NCBI GenBank assembly: GCA_028716385.1
Contig: JAQUPX010000003.1
Span: forward strand, 248,001 to 312,000
Length of the DNA: 64,000 nt
Reading direction: 5' to 3'
Origin: a bacterium
GTDB taxonomy: Bacteria > Hydrothermota > UBA3073 > JACQXS01 > JAQTXJ01
Part shown: in pieces, positions 1-8,851 of the stretch
Numbering within the stretch: the stretch's first letter is position 1
Layout: the number at the start of each line of letters is the position of its first letter
Notes under the pieces: generated by a model
Databases searched by the model: none
Seen by the model: only the letters and a program-made list of their open reading frames with translations
What the model was told of the DNA's origin: nothing
Made by a program: the position numbers and the translations under genes

Positions 1-1380
1 AGTCTTTGTTACGTCATCCAGATAACTAATTACATCATTATATGCGCTAAGAAATGTTTGCACTTCTGATTTTACCGATTCCGTATCGGAACCAACCGTA
101 ATCGTTACTGTCGGCGTAGCCTGAACTTTTATCAAATTCAATGTTACGCCTGTAACTGCATCCGCAACCGTATTTGATTGCCTTTCCATAGATTCCGTAT
201 TAATGGTAAACTTGGAATTAAGTTCTGATTCGGCATAAACATATCCGCCTTCCGTATCTGATTTTAGAGTTATTCTATTAAGACCTGTAGTATTAGGTGC
301 ACCATCACCAATAAGGTTTCCCGTTACATCCTGGAGAGTAACAGTATAATCATTGCCCGTTTCTTCACTCATAATTGTAAGCCTTGATGTATCAGAAGTA
401 GGATGAATCACGGTTGCAGTAACTCCCGAATCTGTATACCCGGAACCACCTGCTGTATCCGTCTTTTGTGTTGTTTTGTTAAGACCGGTAGTGTTATGCG
501 AACTATTCCCGACAAGATTTCCTGTCACATCCTCAAGAGTAACGGTATAATCATTACCCGTTTCTTTACTCATAACCGTAATTCTTGATGTACTTGAAGT
601 TGGATGAGTCACCGTCGCAGTAACTCTAGAATCTGCCGCATTTATAGCCGCTACCATATTATCCATAATTGTATCGTTTGTATCACTCGCAGAAACAGCT
701 ACAGAAATATCACTACTTGCAACACCTTCCACCAACACTTTAAATTTATATGTCCCGGCATCCTCAGTCGCTTCTCCATACGCTTCGTCGCCATCTAAAT
801 CCAAATCTTCCCATATATCCGTCTCCGTACTTGTAAATCTATCTGATGCCTGAGTTGAACTCTGGGCTGTATTTATGGCAGTTGCCATATTTGTTAGAAT
901 TGTTTCGTTTGTATCACTCGCGGAAACACTTACTGCAATATTAGGGCTTGCAACACCTTCCGTAAGCACATTAAATTTATATGTCCCCGCACCTAAACTT
1001 AAATTTCCCCATATATCTGTTGTTGTGTTTGTAAATTTATCTGATATCTGGATTGAATTTTTAGCTAATTGGGAAATAGTCGTATTATATTTTCCCAATG
1101 CGGCACTACTATCAACAGATGCGGTAAGAACCGTATCATCTGAAGAAGTTGCCGATTTACTATTGAAAAAATTGGTTGTTGTCGTTGTATTTTTAATGTT
1201 CGCTGCCTGACTTTTTAATGTATTTAATTTAGAAAGTAAAGTTGATAAAACCGAATTTGTAGACTGGATTATTGATTTTTTAGCCCTTAATAGCGTGAGA
1301 GGTTCTTCGAGCTTTGTCCTGTAAGTTTGAATCATCGCACTTAGAGAACTTGAAATCGAACTACTTGATGTTGTTGCCAT
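1..1380 (-). CDS. fliD: Flagellar filament cap protein FliD (hook-associated protein 2), 3' end outside window
   Basis: The reading frame is open from the ATG at 1380 to base 1 (460 codons), so the C-terminus lies beyond the window. The N-terminus starts MATTSSSSISSSLSAM and runs into a coiled-coil-like stretch (MIQTYRTKLEEPLTLLRAKK), the layout of FliD, which caps the growing filament and folds exported flagellin. It sits directly downstream of fliS and flagellin, the usual arrangement. The middle contains two in-tandem duplications: a flagellin-hook-IN-like module with GTYKFxVLxEGVAS at about residues 114-180 and again at 180-250, and a module with SRxTxMSxETGNDYTVTL at about 261-290 and again at 328-357 (spacing 67 residues). 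Upstream of the ATG only a weak GGGAT is available as ribosome site. The family identity is secure; the length of the missing part is unknown. Confidence 0.9.
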   Translation of the reverse strand, partial: MATTSSSSISSSLSAMIQTYRTKLEEPLTLLRAKKSIIQSTNSVLSTLLSKLNTLKSQAANIKNTTTTTNFFNSKSATSSDDTVLTASVDSSAALGKYNTTISQLAKNSIQISDKFTNTTTDIWGNLSLGAGTYKFNVLTEGVASPNIAVSVSASDTNETILTNMATAINTAQSSTQASDRFTSTETDIWEDLDLDGDEAYGEATEDAGTYKFKVLVEGVASSDISVAVSASDTNDTIMDNMVAAINAADSRVTATVTHPTSSTSRITVMSKETGNDYTVTLEDVTGNLVGNSSHNTTGLNKTTQKTDTAGGSGYTDSGVTATVIHPTSDTSRLTIMSEETGNDYTVTLQDVTGNLIGDGAPNTTGLNRITLKSDTEGGYVYAESELNSKFTINTESMERQSNTVADAVTGVTLNLIKVQATPTVTITVGSDTESVKSEVQTFLSAYNDVISYLDDVTKT

Positions 1381-1419
1381 TTTTTTCTTTTATCCCAATT
1401 TTTTCATTATGTCAATTTT

Positions 1420-1752
1420 TTAAAGTCCTTCGCTAAATTTCTGAAGATTAAAAGCTTTGACCCATGACTCTTTAAGTCCTTGCAATATATGCATTGGTTC
1501 GCCAAAATGTCCTTTTCTTGCTTCCATCATAGCATATTGATAAAGTCTGAAAAGTCTTGCCGGTATTTCTCCATGGTCAAAATTTAACGAATCTATGAGT
1601 TCCGCTATTACTTCCAAAACTCTTCCTTTATCTTTGGCTATACATGCCGATACTCCTATATCATATAATTTTACTATTAATTCTTCTTTTGATAACCCCA
1701 AAATTTCTTCTTTAACAAAAGTATTTGACGCGACACTTGGCATTTCTCTCAT
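1420..1752 (-). CDS. fliS: Flagellin export chaperone FliS
   Basis: A 110-residue all-helical protein matching FliS in size and in its key stretches: SKEELIVKLYDIGVSAC near the N-terminus and the C-terminal LKESWVKAF. FliS binds the C-terminal helices of flagellin in the cytoplasm and prevents premature polymerisation before export. It lies between flagellin and fliD, where FliS normally is, and is preceded by a good ribosome site (GGAGAT, 6 nt before the ATG). An intrinsic terminator separates it from flagellin, so FliS-FliD are probably made from read-through or from a promoter I could not recognise. It is divergent from model FliS in the extreme N-terminus. Confidence 0.85.
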   Translation of the reverse strand: MREMPSVASNTFVKEEILGLSKEELIVKLYDIGVSACIAKDKGRVLEVIAELIDSLNFDHGEIPARLFRLYQYAMMEARKGHFGEPMHILQGLKESWVKAFNLQKFSEGL

Positions 1753-1781
1753 TTTATCTCCTTTATTTCTCTCCGTTGATC

Positions 1782-1834
1782 AAAAAAACAATGCTACAGG
1801 GGAAGAAGAAACCTTCAACACCTGTAGCAATTGT
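1782..1834 (-). terminator. Intrinsic terminator after flagellin
   Basis: On the minus strand a stem of about 13 bp (arms at 1834-1821 and 1800-1788, core GCTACAGG/CCTGTAGC, one bulged T) is followed immediately by seven T residues (1788-1782). It begins 15 nt after the flagellin stop codon. This would end most flagellin transcripts before fliS. Confidence 0.85.
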
Positions 1835-1848
1835 TTTATTGTTTTTCA

Positions 1849-2721
1849 TTACTGTCCTAGTAATCCGAGTACGAATGAAGGCGCTGTATTCGCCTGTGCA
1901 AGTCCGGCTACTGCCGCTTGCTGTAATATCGTGTATTTCGTTATTGCTAACTGTTCTTCGGCCTCGTCAGCGTTCATTATTCTCGAGTATGTCGCCCAAA
2001 CATCGGTTTCATGCTCTGCAATTCTCGCTTCTTTTATTGAAAGCCGCTCTTCATAAGTTCCGATGATATTAACAGCGGACTTATCTACTTTTGCTACAGC
2101 GGTTATAAGTGAAGCAAGTAATGAAGCTGCTGCCGTTATAGTAGAAACACTCATTGTAGTAATAGACGCAACTCCCGTTAACTGCTTGAAAGTTAATCCA
2201 CTTGCCAAGCCGTGAACCGTAAATGAGAGTTTGCTTGTGCCTGCATCGCTTGTCGGGCCAACCCAAACCGATCTATTGGCTGAGTAACTACCCTTCAAAA
2301 GATGCAAACCTCTATACTGAGTCTGTTCTACCGTCTGGTCTATTTCCCTTGCAAGGCCCTTGAGTTCAAGTAGCACATTGGCTCTATCATCTGCTGATAA
2401 TAAATCCGATGCTGCTTGTTCGCAAAGAGTTGACATCTGTACGAGCGTGTCTTTAATAGCTACTGCTCCTGTTTCCGCAGTAGAAAAAAGATTTGATGTA
2501 TCCTGCACATTTTTTAATGCACGATTCCATCTTGCTGCTGTCCCCTCTAATTCCTTTGCAATGGAATATTCCGCCGGTCCTTCTCCCACTGAGTTTAACC
2601 GCTTGCCTGTGGCAAGTCTGAGTTGGTGAATACCCAGTTCTCGGTTAACGTTATTCAGTGCATTTGCTGCATTCATCGCGCCTATATTGGTGCGAATTCT
2701 TGCTAAGTCTCCGTATGGCAT
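1849..2721 (-). CDS. fliC: Flagellin, filament subunit
   Basis: A 290-residue flagellin. The conserved N-terminal D0/D1 region carries RIRTNIGAMNAANALN, LATGKRLNSVGEGPAEYSIA and a long helical run to about residue 140. The C-terminal D0 helix reads LAITKYTILQQAAVAGLAQ and ends NTAPSFVLGLLGQ, which is the export and polymerisation signature. The central variable region (about residues 145-205) is short and Ser/Thr rich, offering sites for O-glycosylation; the pseudaminic-acid operon in the same window makes that likely (inference). The start is secured by a strong ribosome site GGAGGTGATG at 2731-2740, nine bases upstream. Transcription comes from the sigma-28 promoter at 2749-2775. Only one flagellin is visible here; others may exist elsewhere. 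Confidence 0.95.
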   Translation of the reverse strand: MPYGDLARIRTNIGAMNAANALNNVNRELGIHQLRLATGKRLNSVGEGPAEYSIAKELEGTAARWNRALKNVQDTSNLFSTAETGAVAIKDTLVQMSTLCEQAASDLLSADDRANVLLELKGLAREIDQTVEQTQYRGLHLLKGSYSANRSVWVGPTSDAGTSKLSFTVHGLASGLTFKQLTGVASITTMSVSTITAAASLLASLITAVAKVDKSAVNIIGTYEERLSIKEARIAEHETDVWATYSRIMNADEAEEQLAITKYTILQQAAVAGLAQANTAPSFVLGLLGQ

Positions 2722-2748
2722 TTATATTTCCATCACCTCCTGAATTGA

Positions 2749-2775
2749 TTATCGCCTACTTTCTCCAAAACTTTA
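2749..2775 (-). promoter_or_regulatory. Sigma-28 (FliA) promoter of flagellin
   Basis: Minus strand: -35 element TAAAGTTT (2775-2768), an 11-nt spacer, then -10 element GGCGATAA (2756-2749). The enterobacterial FliA consensus is TAAAGTTT-N11-GCCGATAA, so only one base differs. The predicted start at about 2742 puts the ribosome site (2740-2731) right at the 5' end of a roughly 21-nt leader. The cognate sigma factor is encoded at 23930-24679. Confidence 0.92.
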
Positions 2776-2999
2776 GAAAAAAATTAAAAATTCTTAATTT
2801 ATTTTTTTATGCACGGGGACAAACAACCGAAAACATATATATAGAGTTGATTTAAGGGAATATGAGCAGTTTTATAAACTTAGCGGCTTTACATAGGCAA
2901 TTCTGTTATCCGTGTTAATTTCTTAGATACTCTTCTTTTTTCTTTCCGGATATTCTGATATACTCTCTGTTACCGATTTTCCGATTAACAAATATACGA

Positions 3000-4457
3000 T
3001 TAACGAATCCGTTTCTCTATCCTCTTCACTTTCGTAAATACCTCCACCGCCTTATTTTCATTCCCGGACTTCTGGTAACAAATGGCAAGGTTTTTTAATG
3101 CCGGAACAAATTCGGAATTCAATTCAAGAGCTCTCTCAAACTGATATATAGCTTTATCATAAGCCCCTTTTAACATATGCCCAAATCCAAGTTTATTATA
3201 AACATCACAAGTCTTTTGCCCCAACAGAATTGCTTTTTCAAAACAATCACATGTCTCATCAACATTTAGAGTTTTCAATAACAAGTCTCCCAATAAAACA
3301 TATAAAACCGGATTATCAGGTTGAATACTTATTGCACCTCTATAAGATTCCATTGCTTTTTCTAATTCGTTCTGCTGGGTATAAATCCTGCTTAATTTTA
3401 GATACGGCACAACATAATTTTTATCCGTCTCTATTGTCTTTTTATAATAGAACATCGCTTTATCCTTTAATCCCGCAGATTCATAAACTTCCCCGAGCAT
3501 TTCATATATTACCTGCGGTGTCATTTCCATATAAAACAACCTGCGTTGGATAAGCTGACATTTCTTTAACGCAATTTTTAATTCCCTTACCGCATCATCA
3601 TATTCTCCTTTTAATGCATAAGAATGGGCAGCATGAACGTTAAACATACATTCTTTGGGATATAATTTCATTGATTTGTTACACCATTCAAGCGCCTTAT
3701 CCGGTTCTTTTTTCCCATTATAAGCATCTATAATGTATATATGTGCAAATAACCTAAAATGCGGATACGGGATATCCGAATTAATAACTTTACGAAAATG
3801 CTTAATCGCCGAACTCTCGTATCCCATTGCATGATATTTTGAAGCAAGATAGAAATTAACAACCGGCGAATCAGGTTCTCTTTTATGCCATTCCCTTAGT
3901 ATCTTTATGCGCCCTCTTTTCTTTTTTAATTCTCCTGAAAGATACCCAACATGATATATAAAGATATCCGTGATTTTTACCTTAAAATTATGCTTACGAA
4001 TGGATTCTTCTATGTCATTATGAATTATCCCACTATAACAAATCCCGGGAACGTTCTTAAAAAGTCTTATTAATATGTTTACGTCAAAAGCCGGGGAATT
4101 GGCTATGAAAAAATTTCTTGTGCTAATCGTATATGCATCGTATTCGGGTTTCTCTAGCAATGCCTTTATTTTATTTCTATTGTCTTCATCTATATATTCA
4201 TCCGCATCTATAATAAGTATCCATTCTTTTGTTGCATATTTTAATGATTCGTTTCGCGCCGCCGAAAAATCATCGCACCATTTGAAATAATATGTTTTCG
4301 CCCCGTAACTTTTTGCAACTTCTACCGTTTTATCGCTCGAACCCGTATCTACTATTATTATCTCATCCGCTAAATCCTTAAAACTATCCAGACACCTTGG
4401 TAAATTTTTCTCCTCATTCTTCACTATCATACATAATGATACACTTTGTCTTTCCAT
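3000..4457 (-). CDS. Family 2 glycosyltransferase with C-terminal TPR repeats
   Basis: A 485-residue protein. Residues 1 to about 220 form a GT-A family 2 domain: SLCMIVKNEEKNLPRCLDS, IVDTGSSDKT and the metal-binding DADE motif (IDADEYID). From about 245 on, the protein consists of tetratricopeptide repeats (for example GEVYESAGLKDKAMFYYKK, LGFGHMLKGAYDKAIYQFE), which usually mediate protein contacts. No signal peptide. GT2-TPR proteins are often found near flagellin genes and glycosylate surface or flagellar proteins; that role is inferred from the neighbourhood. A ribosome site AAGGGG precedes the ATG. Acceptor and donor sugar cannot be told from sequence. Confidence 0.85.
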   Translation of the reverse strand: MERQSVSLCMIVKNEEKNLPRCLDSFKDLADEIIIVDTGSSDKTVEVAKSYGAKTYYFKWCDDFSAARNESLKYATKEWILIIDADEYIDEDNRNKIKALLEKPEYDAYTISTRNFFIANSPAFDVNILIRLFKNVPGICYSGIIHNDIEESIRKHNFKVKITDIFIYHVGYLSGELKKKRGRIKILREWHKREPDSPVVNFYLASKYHAMGYESSAIKHFRKVINSDIPYPHFRLFAHIYIIDAYNGKKEPDKALEWCNKSMKLYPKECMFNVHAAHSYALKGEYDDAVRELKIALKKCQLIQRRLFYMEMTPQVIYEMLGEVYESAGLKDKAMFYYKKTIETDKNYVVPYLKLSRIYTQQNELEKAMESYRGAISIQPDNPVLYVLLGDLLLKTLNVDETCDCFEKAILLGQKTCDVYNKLGFGHMLKGAYDKAIYQFERALELNSEFVPALKNLAICYQKSGNENKAVEVFTKVKRIEKRIR

Positions 4458-4509
4458 ATAAATTCCCCTTACTTATTATTCTTTAAATACCCACTTATAC
4501 TCCTCATTT

Positions 4510-4536
4510 GTCATTCCCGCGTAAGCGGGAATCCAG
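4510..4536. repeat. Short palindrome ATTCCCGC-GTAA-GCGGGAAT (dRS3-like)
   Basis: Between two glycosyltransferase genes lies ATTCCCGC, a GTAA tetraloop, and the exact complement GCGGGAAT, flanked by GTC and CCAG. The same words occur as dispersed repeats in many bacterial genomes and resemble the Neisseria dRS3 element. No T-run follows, so it is not a classical terminator. Confidence 0.75.
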
Positions 4537-4549
4537 TATTTTTGCTATT

Positions 4550-5518
4550 TTATTCTCTTATTAAATCTTCTACAAGTTTATTAACAACTTTTAACTGTTT
4601 TTCCGATGAATAATGTTTATCAATAAATTCTCTATATTCTACTGATTTATAATCTTTAGAAAACACCAACTTTCTGCATTCTTCGGGCGTCTCGAATAAA
4701 TACTTCTCGGGATAAATCTCATTCGCTCCCGGGAAATAATGAATAATGGGTTTTATTCCCCTTGCCATAGCTTCCATTATTCCCATCCCCTGGCTTTCCC
4801 TGATACTCGTGGAAATAATAAAGTTTTTATCTTCCAACCAGTCATTTACATCTTTTATAACCCCATAAAAAGTTACTTTCTTTTCTAAATTCCACAATTT
4901 AATAATATGTTTAATATAATCTTTTATTTCAAGCGTAAGAGGAGTGCCATCGTCAAAATCCCCGGCAATATGCAAGTTATATTTTGGCTCTTTATTTATT
5001 ATCTCTTTAAAACATTGTAATAATAAAGGAATATTCTTCACGGGACGGGAACTGCCTATAAATGCAATATTGTATCCCTGTTTTCTATTCTTAAAAACAA
5101 ATTTATCCATATCTACCCCGTTGGGAATAACTGCCGTTTCAACTCTTTCTTCAAGAAAAGGCACTAATGTTTTTGTCCTTTCCCTTATATGGTCTGCAAC
5201 AAAAATCAACCTATCAACTCCTCCCCATCTTACTTTTGAAGGCGTCCCGACATAAGCTTCATAACTATGCAATCTGCAAATAACTTTACATACTTTAGGT
5301 CTCTGGGTTACATACGCTAAAATAGGTTTACACCACTCAAACCAGGAAACATCACTCCATTCCATAATATCGTATAATTCTTCCACTGTCTTCCCGGAAA
5401 ACACTTTTGTTTCATACTTTTCAGATAAAATCTTGATAATTGGTTCTACGAAACAAGATTCCCCGGAATCAGCAATAAAAGCAATTCTTGGCTTCCCTGA
5501 TTCGTTTTTAATACTCAT
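4550..5518 (-). CDS. Family 4 (GT-B fold) glycosyltransferase
   Basis: A 322-residue protein with the GT4 C-terminal Rossmann signature: VIPNGVDMDKFV, NIAFIGSSRPVKNIPLLLQ, LHIAGDFDDG and the nucleotide-sugar binding segment SIRESQGMGIMEAMARG (about residues 240-256). It is cytoplasmic, without membrane segments, and would move a sugar from a nucleotide donor to an unidentified acceptor. It follows the NTase gene at a distance and precedes the GT2-TPR gene in the same direction. There is no ribosome site; a promoter-like TTTACA-N16-TATCAT ends 7 nt upstream of the ATG, so the mRNA may be leaderless. The N-terminal domain is compact compared with most GT4 enzymes. Confidence 0.85.
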   Translation of the reverse strand: MSIKNESGKPRIAFIADSGESCFVEPIIKILSEKYETKVFSGKTVEELYDIMEWSDVSWFEWCKPILAYVTQRPKVCKVICRLHSYEAYVGTPSKVRWGGVDRLIFVADHIRERTKTLVPFLEERVETAVIPNGVDMDKFVFKNRKQGYNIAFIGSSRPVKNIPLLLQCFKEIINKEPKYNLHIAGDFDDGTPLTLEIKDYIKHIIKLWNLEKKVTFYGVIKDVNDWLEDKNFIISTSIRESQGMGIMEAMARGIKPIIHYFPGANEIYPEKYLFETPEECRKLVFSKDYKSVEYREFIDKHYSSEKQLKVVNKLVEDLIRE

Positions 5519-5830
5519 TTTATGTATGATAAATTAAAATATGACATTGTAAAGTATAAAAATTATTTTCCATACACAATTCTATCTGTTTATACTTCTG
5601 AACGGAGTATAGCGAAATGAATAATCCTTCCATTGATTTTTTTTGGGGAGTCGGTCAATTCTTATGTTTATTAATAACACTTCGTGGATAAAAATTTTTA
5701 ATCCAAAATCTCTAATCTAAGAATTAATAACCCACACCCCGGAGGGGCGAGAAATTCCAAGTTAAAATGTTTTCTCAGTATCCCTATGTATATTTGTCCT
5801 TTGTGGTGAGATTGTTCTTTCTTTCTAAAT
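5519..5830. other. AT-rich intergenic region, 312 bp
   Basis: Holds the putative promoter of the GT4 gene at its left edge and a short inverted repeat CCCCGGAGGGG near 5736. I see no open frame with coding character, no RNA gene and no clear terminator. Confidence 0.5.
5526..5553 (-). promoter_or_regulatory. Candidate vegetative promoter of the GT4 gene, leaderless
   Basis: Minus strand TTTACA (5553-5548), 16-nt spacer, TATCAT (5531-5526). Each hexamer has five of six consensus bases. The expected start at about 5519 is one base before the ATG at 5518, which has no ribosome site. Confidence 0.5.
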
Positions 5831-6658
5831 TTAAAAGGCATATTCCATACAATCGTCAAGATTCTTCACCCAACTTCCTTTCCACCCCAATTCTTGCAGA
5901 CCTTCAACCAATATGCTCTTAATACCCCTTAGATTTTTCACCGGCACCAATTCCCTAAAATATTTCCCTTCAGGTATTCTGATTATTTCCTCTATGTTCG
6001 ATACCGCTCCGGAAACAAGAGGTAGTATTTTCTTTGTAATGGTTGTGTCTTGAGCAACCCTGAAAAGCCATTTTGTATAAGGAACGGGAAGTTGTTCGGC
6101 ATAGCAGGATATTTTGAATACGCTTTCCAATACTTTGCCGATAGATATTATTGATGTGTACGTATCGCCATTTCTTGGTGCCATTACCAGGCTTCCTGCC
6201 TTTGAAAGAATGTACCTTCCGATTTCCGGTTTGAGTTTCTGCTCGGCAACTTTTCTCGGATACTTTTTGCATTTATTTTTTAGAACGGAAAAATCTTTAT
6301 ATTGCCCGACAAGAATCTTGCTTTCCTTAATAAGCCAGATTATCGGGTCTTTCCAGTTTTCTACGTTCTTTCTCAAGTCTCCAATATCTTTGAAAGTAAA
6401 GTGTGCTTCCGCATCTCCCCTATCAACAAATATCTGTCCGGTCTTTCTGTATATATCTTTGTCTTTGGCATTAAGTTTTTCTTTTTTCCCGATAATCCAG
6501 ATGTCAAGGTCAGACCAACTATCCATATATCCTGCAGCTCTGCTCCCCACAAGCAGTGCTACGGAGTCATTTCCAAGTTTCTTATGAAAACCCAACGCCT
6601 GCTCTAAAAACTTATGTTCGGATTTTTTAATCAAATCACAATCAAAAATATTCATATT
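5831..6658 (-). CDS. Nucleotidyltransferase-domain protein (MNT/KNT type)
   Basis: The catalytic signature of the DNA polymerase-beta-like nucleotidyltransferase fold is near the N-terminus: VGSRAAGYMDSWSDLDIWII, giving the GSx...SDxD metal-binding pattern. The rest is helical, as in stand-alone enzymes of the DUF4037/aminoglycoside nucleotidyltransferase-like group. The target is unknown; possibilities are a small molecule, a protein (AMPylation) or an RNA. An ATG also exists at 6667, but the one at 6658 has GGGGA 5-6 nt upstream, so I prefer 6658 (275 aa). It is a single gene with no operon partner. Confidence 0.7.
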   Translation of the reverse strand, partial: NMNIFDCDLIKKSEHKFLEQALGFHKKLGNDSVALLVGSRAAGYMDSWSDLDIWIIGKKEKLNAKDKDIYRKTGQIFVDRGDAEAHFTFKDIGDLRKNVENWKDPIIWLIKESKILVGQYKDFSVLKNKCKKYPRKVAEQKLKPEIGRYILSKAGSLVMAPRNGDTYTSIISIGKVLESVFKISCYAEQLPVPYTKWLFRVAQDTTITKKILPLVSGAVSNIEEIIRIPEGKYFRELVPVKNLRGIKSILVEGLQELGWKGSWVKNLDDCMEYAF

Positions 6659-6667
6659 TATCCCCAT

Positions 6668-7081
6668 AATTCCATTTTATCTAATGATATATTTATCGTA
6701 GGAATAACAAAAGTCAACCCCAAATTATTTTTTTGTTATCTGCGAAAATCTGCGTTTAAAAATTCTTTTCTATTAGCTGTTTTTTTCTCGTGTTAATCTT
6801 GTATTAATCCTATTCTTATTTTTTGTATTTTTATTTTAATCTTGTGAAAATCTGTATAATCTCGTGGTTTCAATTTCGTGTTTTTCTTTGTATTTTCGTA
6901 CTTTCGTGATAAATTCTTTCTGTTGTTTGTATTCCGTTACAACAAGTTACTATAAATCTCTATCAATTACTACTGGTTACTATTTTCTTTTATTATTGAC
7001 AACTTACTTATGCTATACTACCTTATCGCATTATAATAATGGCAAAAAATATCTAAACTTTATCAATAAAAAGGAGTCAAA
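6668..7081. other. Intergenic region with degenerate ATCTGCG/AATCTTGTG words
   Basis: 414 bp, very AT-rich. It contains phrases such as TTATCTGCGAAAATCTGCG, GTGTTAATCTTGTATTAATCC and GTGAAAATCTGTATAATC. The same phrases recur in the gaps near 9750-10040, 11465-11650, 17455-17520 and 22510-22650. At the right edge is the ribosome site AAAGGAG of the PfkB gene. No gene seen. Confidence 0.55.
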
Positions 7082-7990
7082 ATGTCTATTTTAGTTATTG
7101 GTTCGGTAGCCCTTGATACTATCGAAACGCCTTTCGGCAAACGTAAAGACATACTCGGCGGGTCTGCAACTTATTTCTCTTACAGCGCAAGCTTTTTTAC
7201 CGGTGTAAACCTTGTCGCCGTTATCGGTGACGATTTCCCCAAAAAACACATCGGGCTTCTGAAATCCCGCGGAATCAACCTTGACGGGTTAAAAGTGATA
7301 AAAAATGGCAAGACTTTTCGTTGGAGCGGTTCTTATAAGTATGATATGAACGAAGCCACTACCCATTCTACCGATCTCAATGTTTTCGAAACGTTCAACC
7401 CTCAAATTCCCGAACGTTATAAAAACAGCGAATATGTTCTCCTTGCAAACATTGACCCCGACCTCCAGCTTAATGTTTTATCGCAGGTAAAGAAACCGAA
7501 ACTCATCGCTGCAGATTCAATGAACCTTTGGATAAACACAAAGAAACCTTCCTTAATGAAACTGCTGAAAAAAATAGATATATTTATTATCAATGAGGGC
7601 GAGGCGCGCTTGTTTACGAAACAGCCCAGCCTGATTAAAGCAGGAAGAATGATTCTTGGTTACGGTCCAAAACACGTCGTTGTAAAAAAAGGCGAACATG
7701 GGTGTCTTCTTTTTTCAAAGAACGGTTTCTTTTCTGCTCCTGCGTATCCGATTGAAGACATTTTTGATCCGACCGGTGCCGGAGACACTTTTGCCGGTGG
7801 CTTTATCGGATATCTTGCCAAACTGAATAAAACACACACCGAACACGATTTGAGAAAAGCCATAGTTTACGGAAGCGTAATGGCATCTTTTAATGTTGAA
7901 AGTTTTTCTCTCGAAAGACTGAAAAAGCTGACCGACAAAGAAATTCAAGCTCGGTATAAACAATTCAAAGAATTCACACACATAAAATAA
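7082..7990 (+). CDS. PfkB-family carbohydrate kinase
   Basis: A 302-residue ribokinase-fold kinase. The N-terminal substrate lid region has ILGGSATYFSYSASFF and the C-terminal PfkB signature 2 is DPTGAGDTFAGGFIGYLA (about residues 227-244), containing the catalytic base Asp and the anion hole GAGD. It phosphorylates a sugar or nucleoside-like alcohol with ATP in the cytoplasm. Specificity cannot be assigned: the protein resembles the adenosine/fructokinase-like group annotated only as PfkB. The start has a clear ribosome site AAAGGAG. It is monocistronic, with the lipoprotein gene following after 120 bp. Confidence 0.88.
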   Translation: MSILVIGSVALDTIETPFGKRKDILGGSATYFSYSASFFTGVNLVAVIGDDFPKKHIGLLKSRGINLDGLKVIKNGKTFRWSGSYKYDMNEATTHSTDLNVFETFNPQIPERYKNSEYVLLANIDPDLQLNVLSQVKKPKLIAADSMNLWINTKKPSLMKLLKKIDIFIINEGEARLFTKQPSLIKAGRMILGYGPKHVVVKKGEHGCLLFSKNGFFSAPAYPIEDIFDPTGAGDTFAGGFIGYLAKLNKTHTEHDLRKAIVYGSVMASFNVESFSLERLKKLTDKEIQARYKQFKEFTHIK

Positions 7991-8011
7991 ACATATACGA
8001 TTTTAGATTTT

Positions 8012-8054
8012 CCAGCAGAGCTGGATAACCAGCCCTAGAAGATTCAAGGGCTGG
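8012..8054. repeat. Two-hairpin element containing GGATAACC
   Basis: A first hairpin CCAGC-AGA-GCTGG (8012-8024) is joined by ATAA to a second one, CCAGCCCT...AGGGCTGG (8029-8054). The junction GAGCTGGATAAC is the exact reverse complement of GTTATCCAGCTC at 17325-17336, so this is an inverted copy of the element family also seen at 9871 and 22292. It has no T-run but could still end or stabilise the PfkB transcript. Confidence 0.6.
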
Positions 8055-8110
8055 TAATAGAGTGTGGATTTTGGAGAGAACAGAATTATAAATAGCTTTA
8101 ATAACTAAAA

Positions 8111-8851
8111 ATGAGGAATCTTATCTATATAGTTTTTATTTTTTTCTTTTGTGGATGTGTCTCTTCACATAGTTCATTGAAACAAAAAGATTTTGATTCC
8201 ATCAAGAAATGCGCTTGTGTTAATATACTTAAAGAACCAAAAATCTCCTGCACTGTTAACACTCCCGTTAGTGTATTAGGAAGCGATTTAATAAACGCCC
8301 CGTCAACTTTTGCAGGTACCAATGATACTAAAAAAGAAATAAGTAAATTACTGGATAATTTTAATATGGATAAATTATTTTCCTTTAAAATGTATGAGTC
8401 GTTTTCTACAGAAGCTCATTTGTCATTGGTCCCTCCCGATAGTACGGATACCCTGTCCTGGATAAAAAAAATTAAGTCATCTCCGACGGAGGAAACTGTT
8501 TATAATTACCCGTTCCAAAAAGGAAATGTTTATACTCCTTTTCTAAAAGAAAAATTTGATTGTGTGCTGGAGACTATTATTAATTCATATGAATTAGAAA
8601 GAACAGTCCGTTATGAAATAGATAAAATAAAAGTAACTCCGAACATAAAAATTAAACTTAAAGTTACTGCCAGATTGGTTCGTATTAAGGATAGTAAAAT
8701 TTTATGGACGACAAATGTTTATACGATATTGGATAATTCTTGCGAATACGATAAATTAATAGCCGATGGAGGTGTTGAATTACGAAAAAAATTGGTAGAA
8801 ACAGCCGACATTTCTGTAAATAAATTGCTTGAAAAATTTTTAGTTAAATGA
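8111..8851 (+). CDS. Putative outer-membrane lipoprotein
   Basis: A 246-residue protein beginning MRNLIYIVFIFFFCGCVSS: a short hydrophobic signal ending in a lipobox (FCGC), so it should be lipidated and exported. The C-terminal half has alternating strands and the phrase TARLVRIKDSKILWTTNVY, a pattern seen in LpoB/CsgG-like accessory lipoproteins, though the similarity is too weak to assign a family. Its stop overlaps the start of the next gene (ATGA), so the two are translated together and may work together at the envelope. No ribosome site is visible in front of the ATG. Function unknown. Confidence 0.65.
   Translation: MRNLIYIVFIFFFCGCVSSHSSLKQKDFDSIKKCACVNILKEPKISCTVNTPVSVLGSDLINAPSTFAGTNDTKKEISKLLDNFNMDKLFSFKMYESFSTEAHLSLVPPDSTDTLSWIKKIKSSPTEETVYNYPFQKGNVYTPFLKEKFDCVLETIINSYELERTVRYEIDKIKVTPNIKIKLKVTARLVRIKDSKILWTTNVYTILDNSCEYDKLIADGGVELRKKLVETADISVNKLLEKFLVK

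Noticed and set aside
403-1210. Plus-strand open frames across 400-1210
   Set aside because: Antisense shadows of fliD, whose minus-strand frame is open over the whole stretch and matches a known family.
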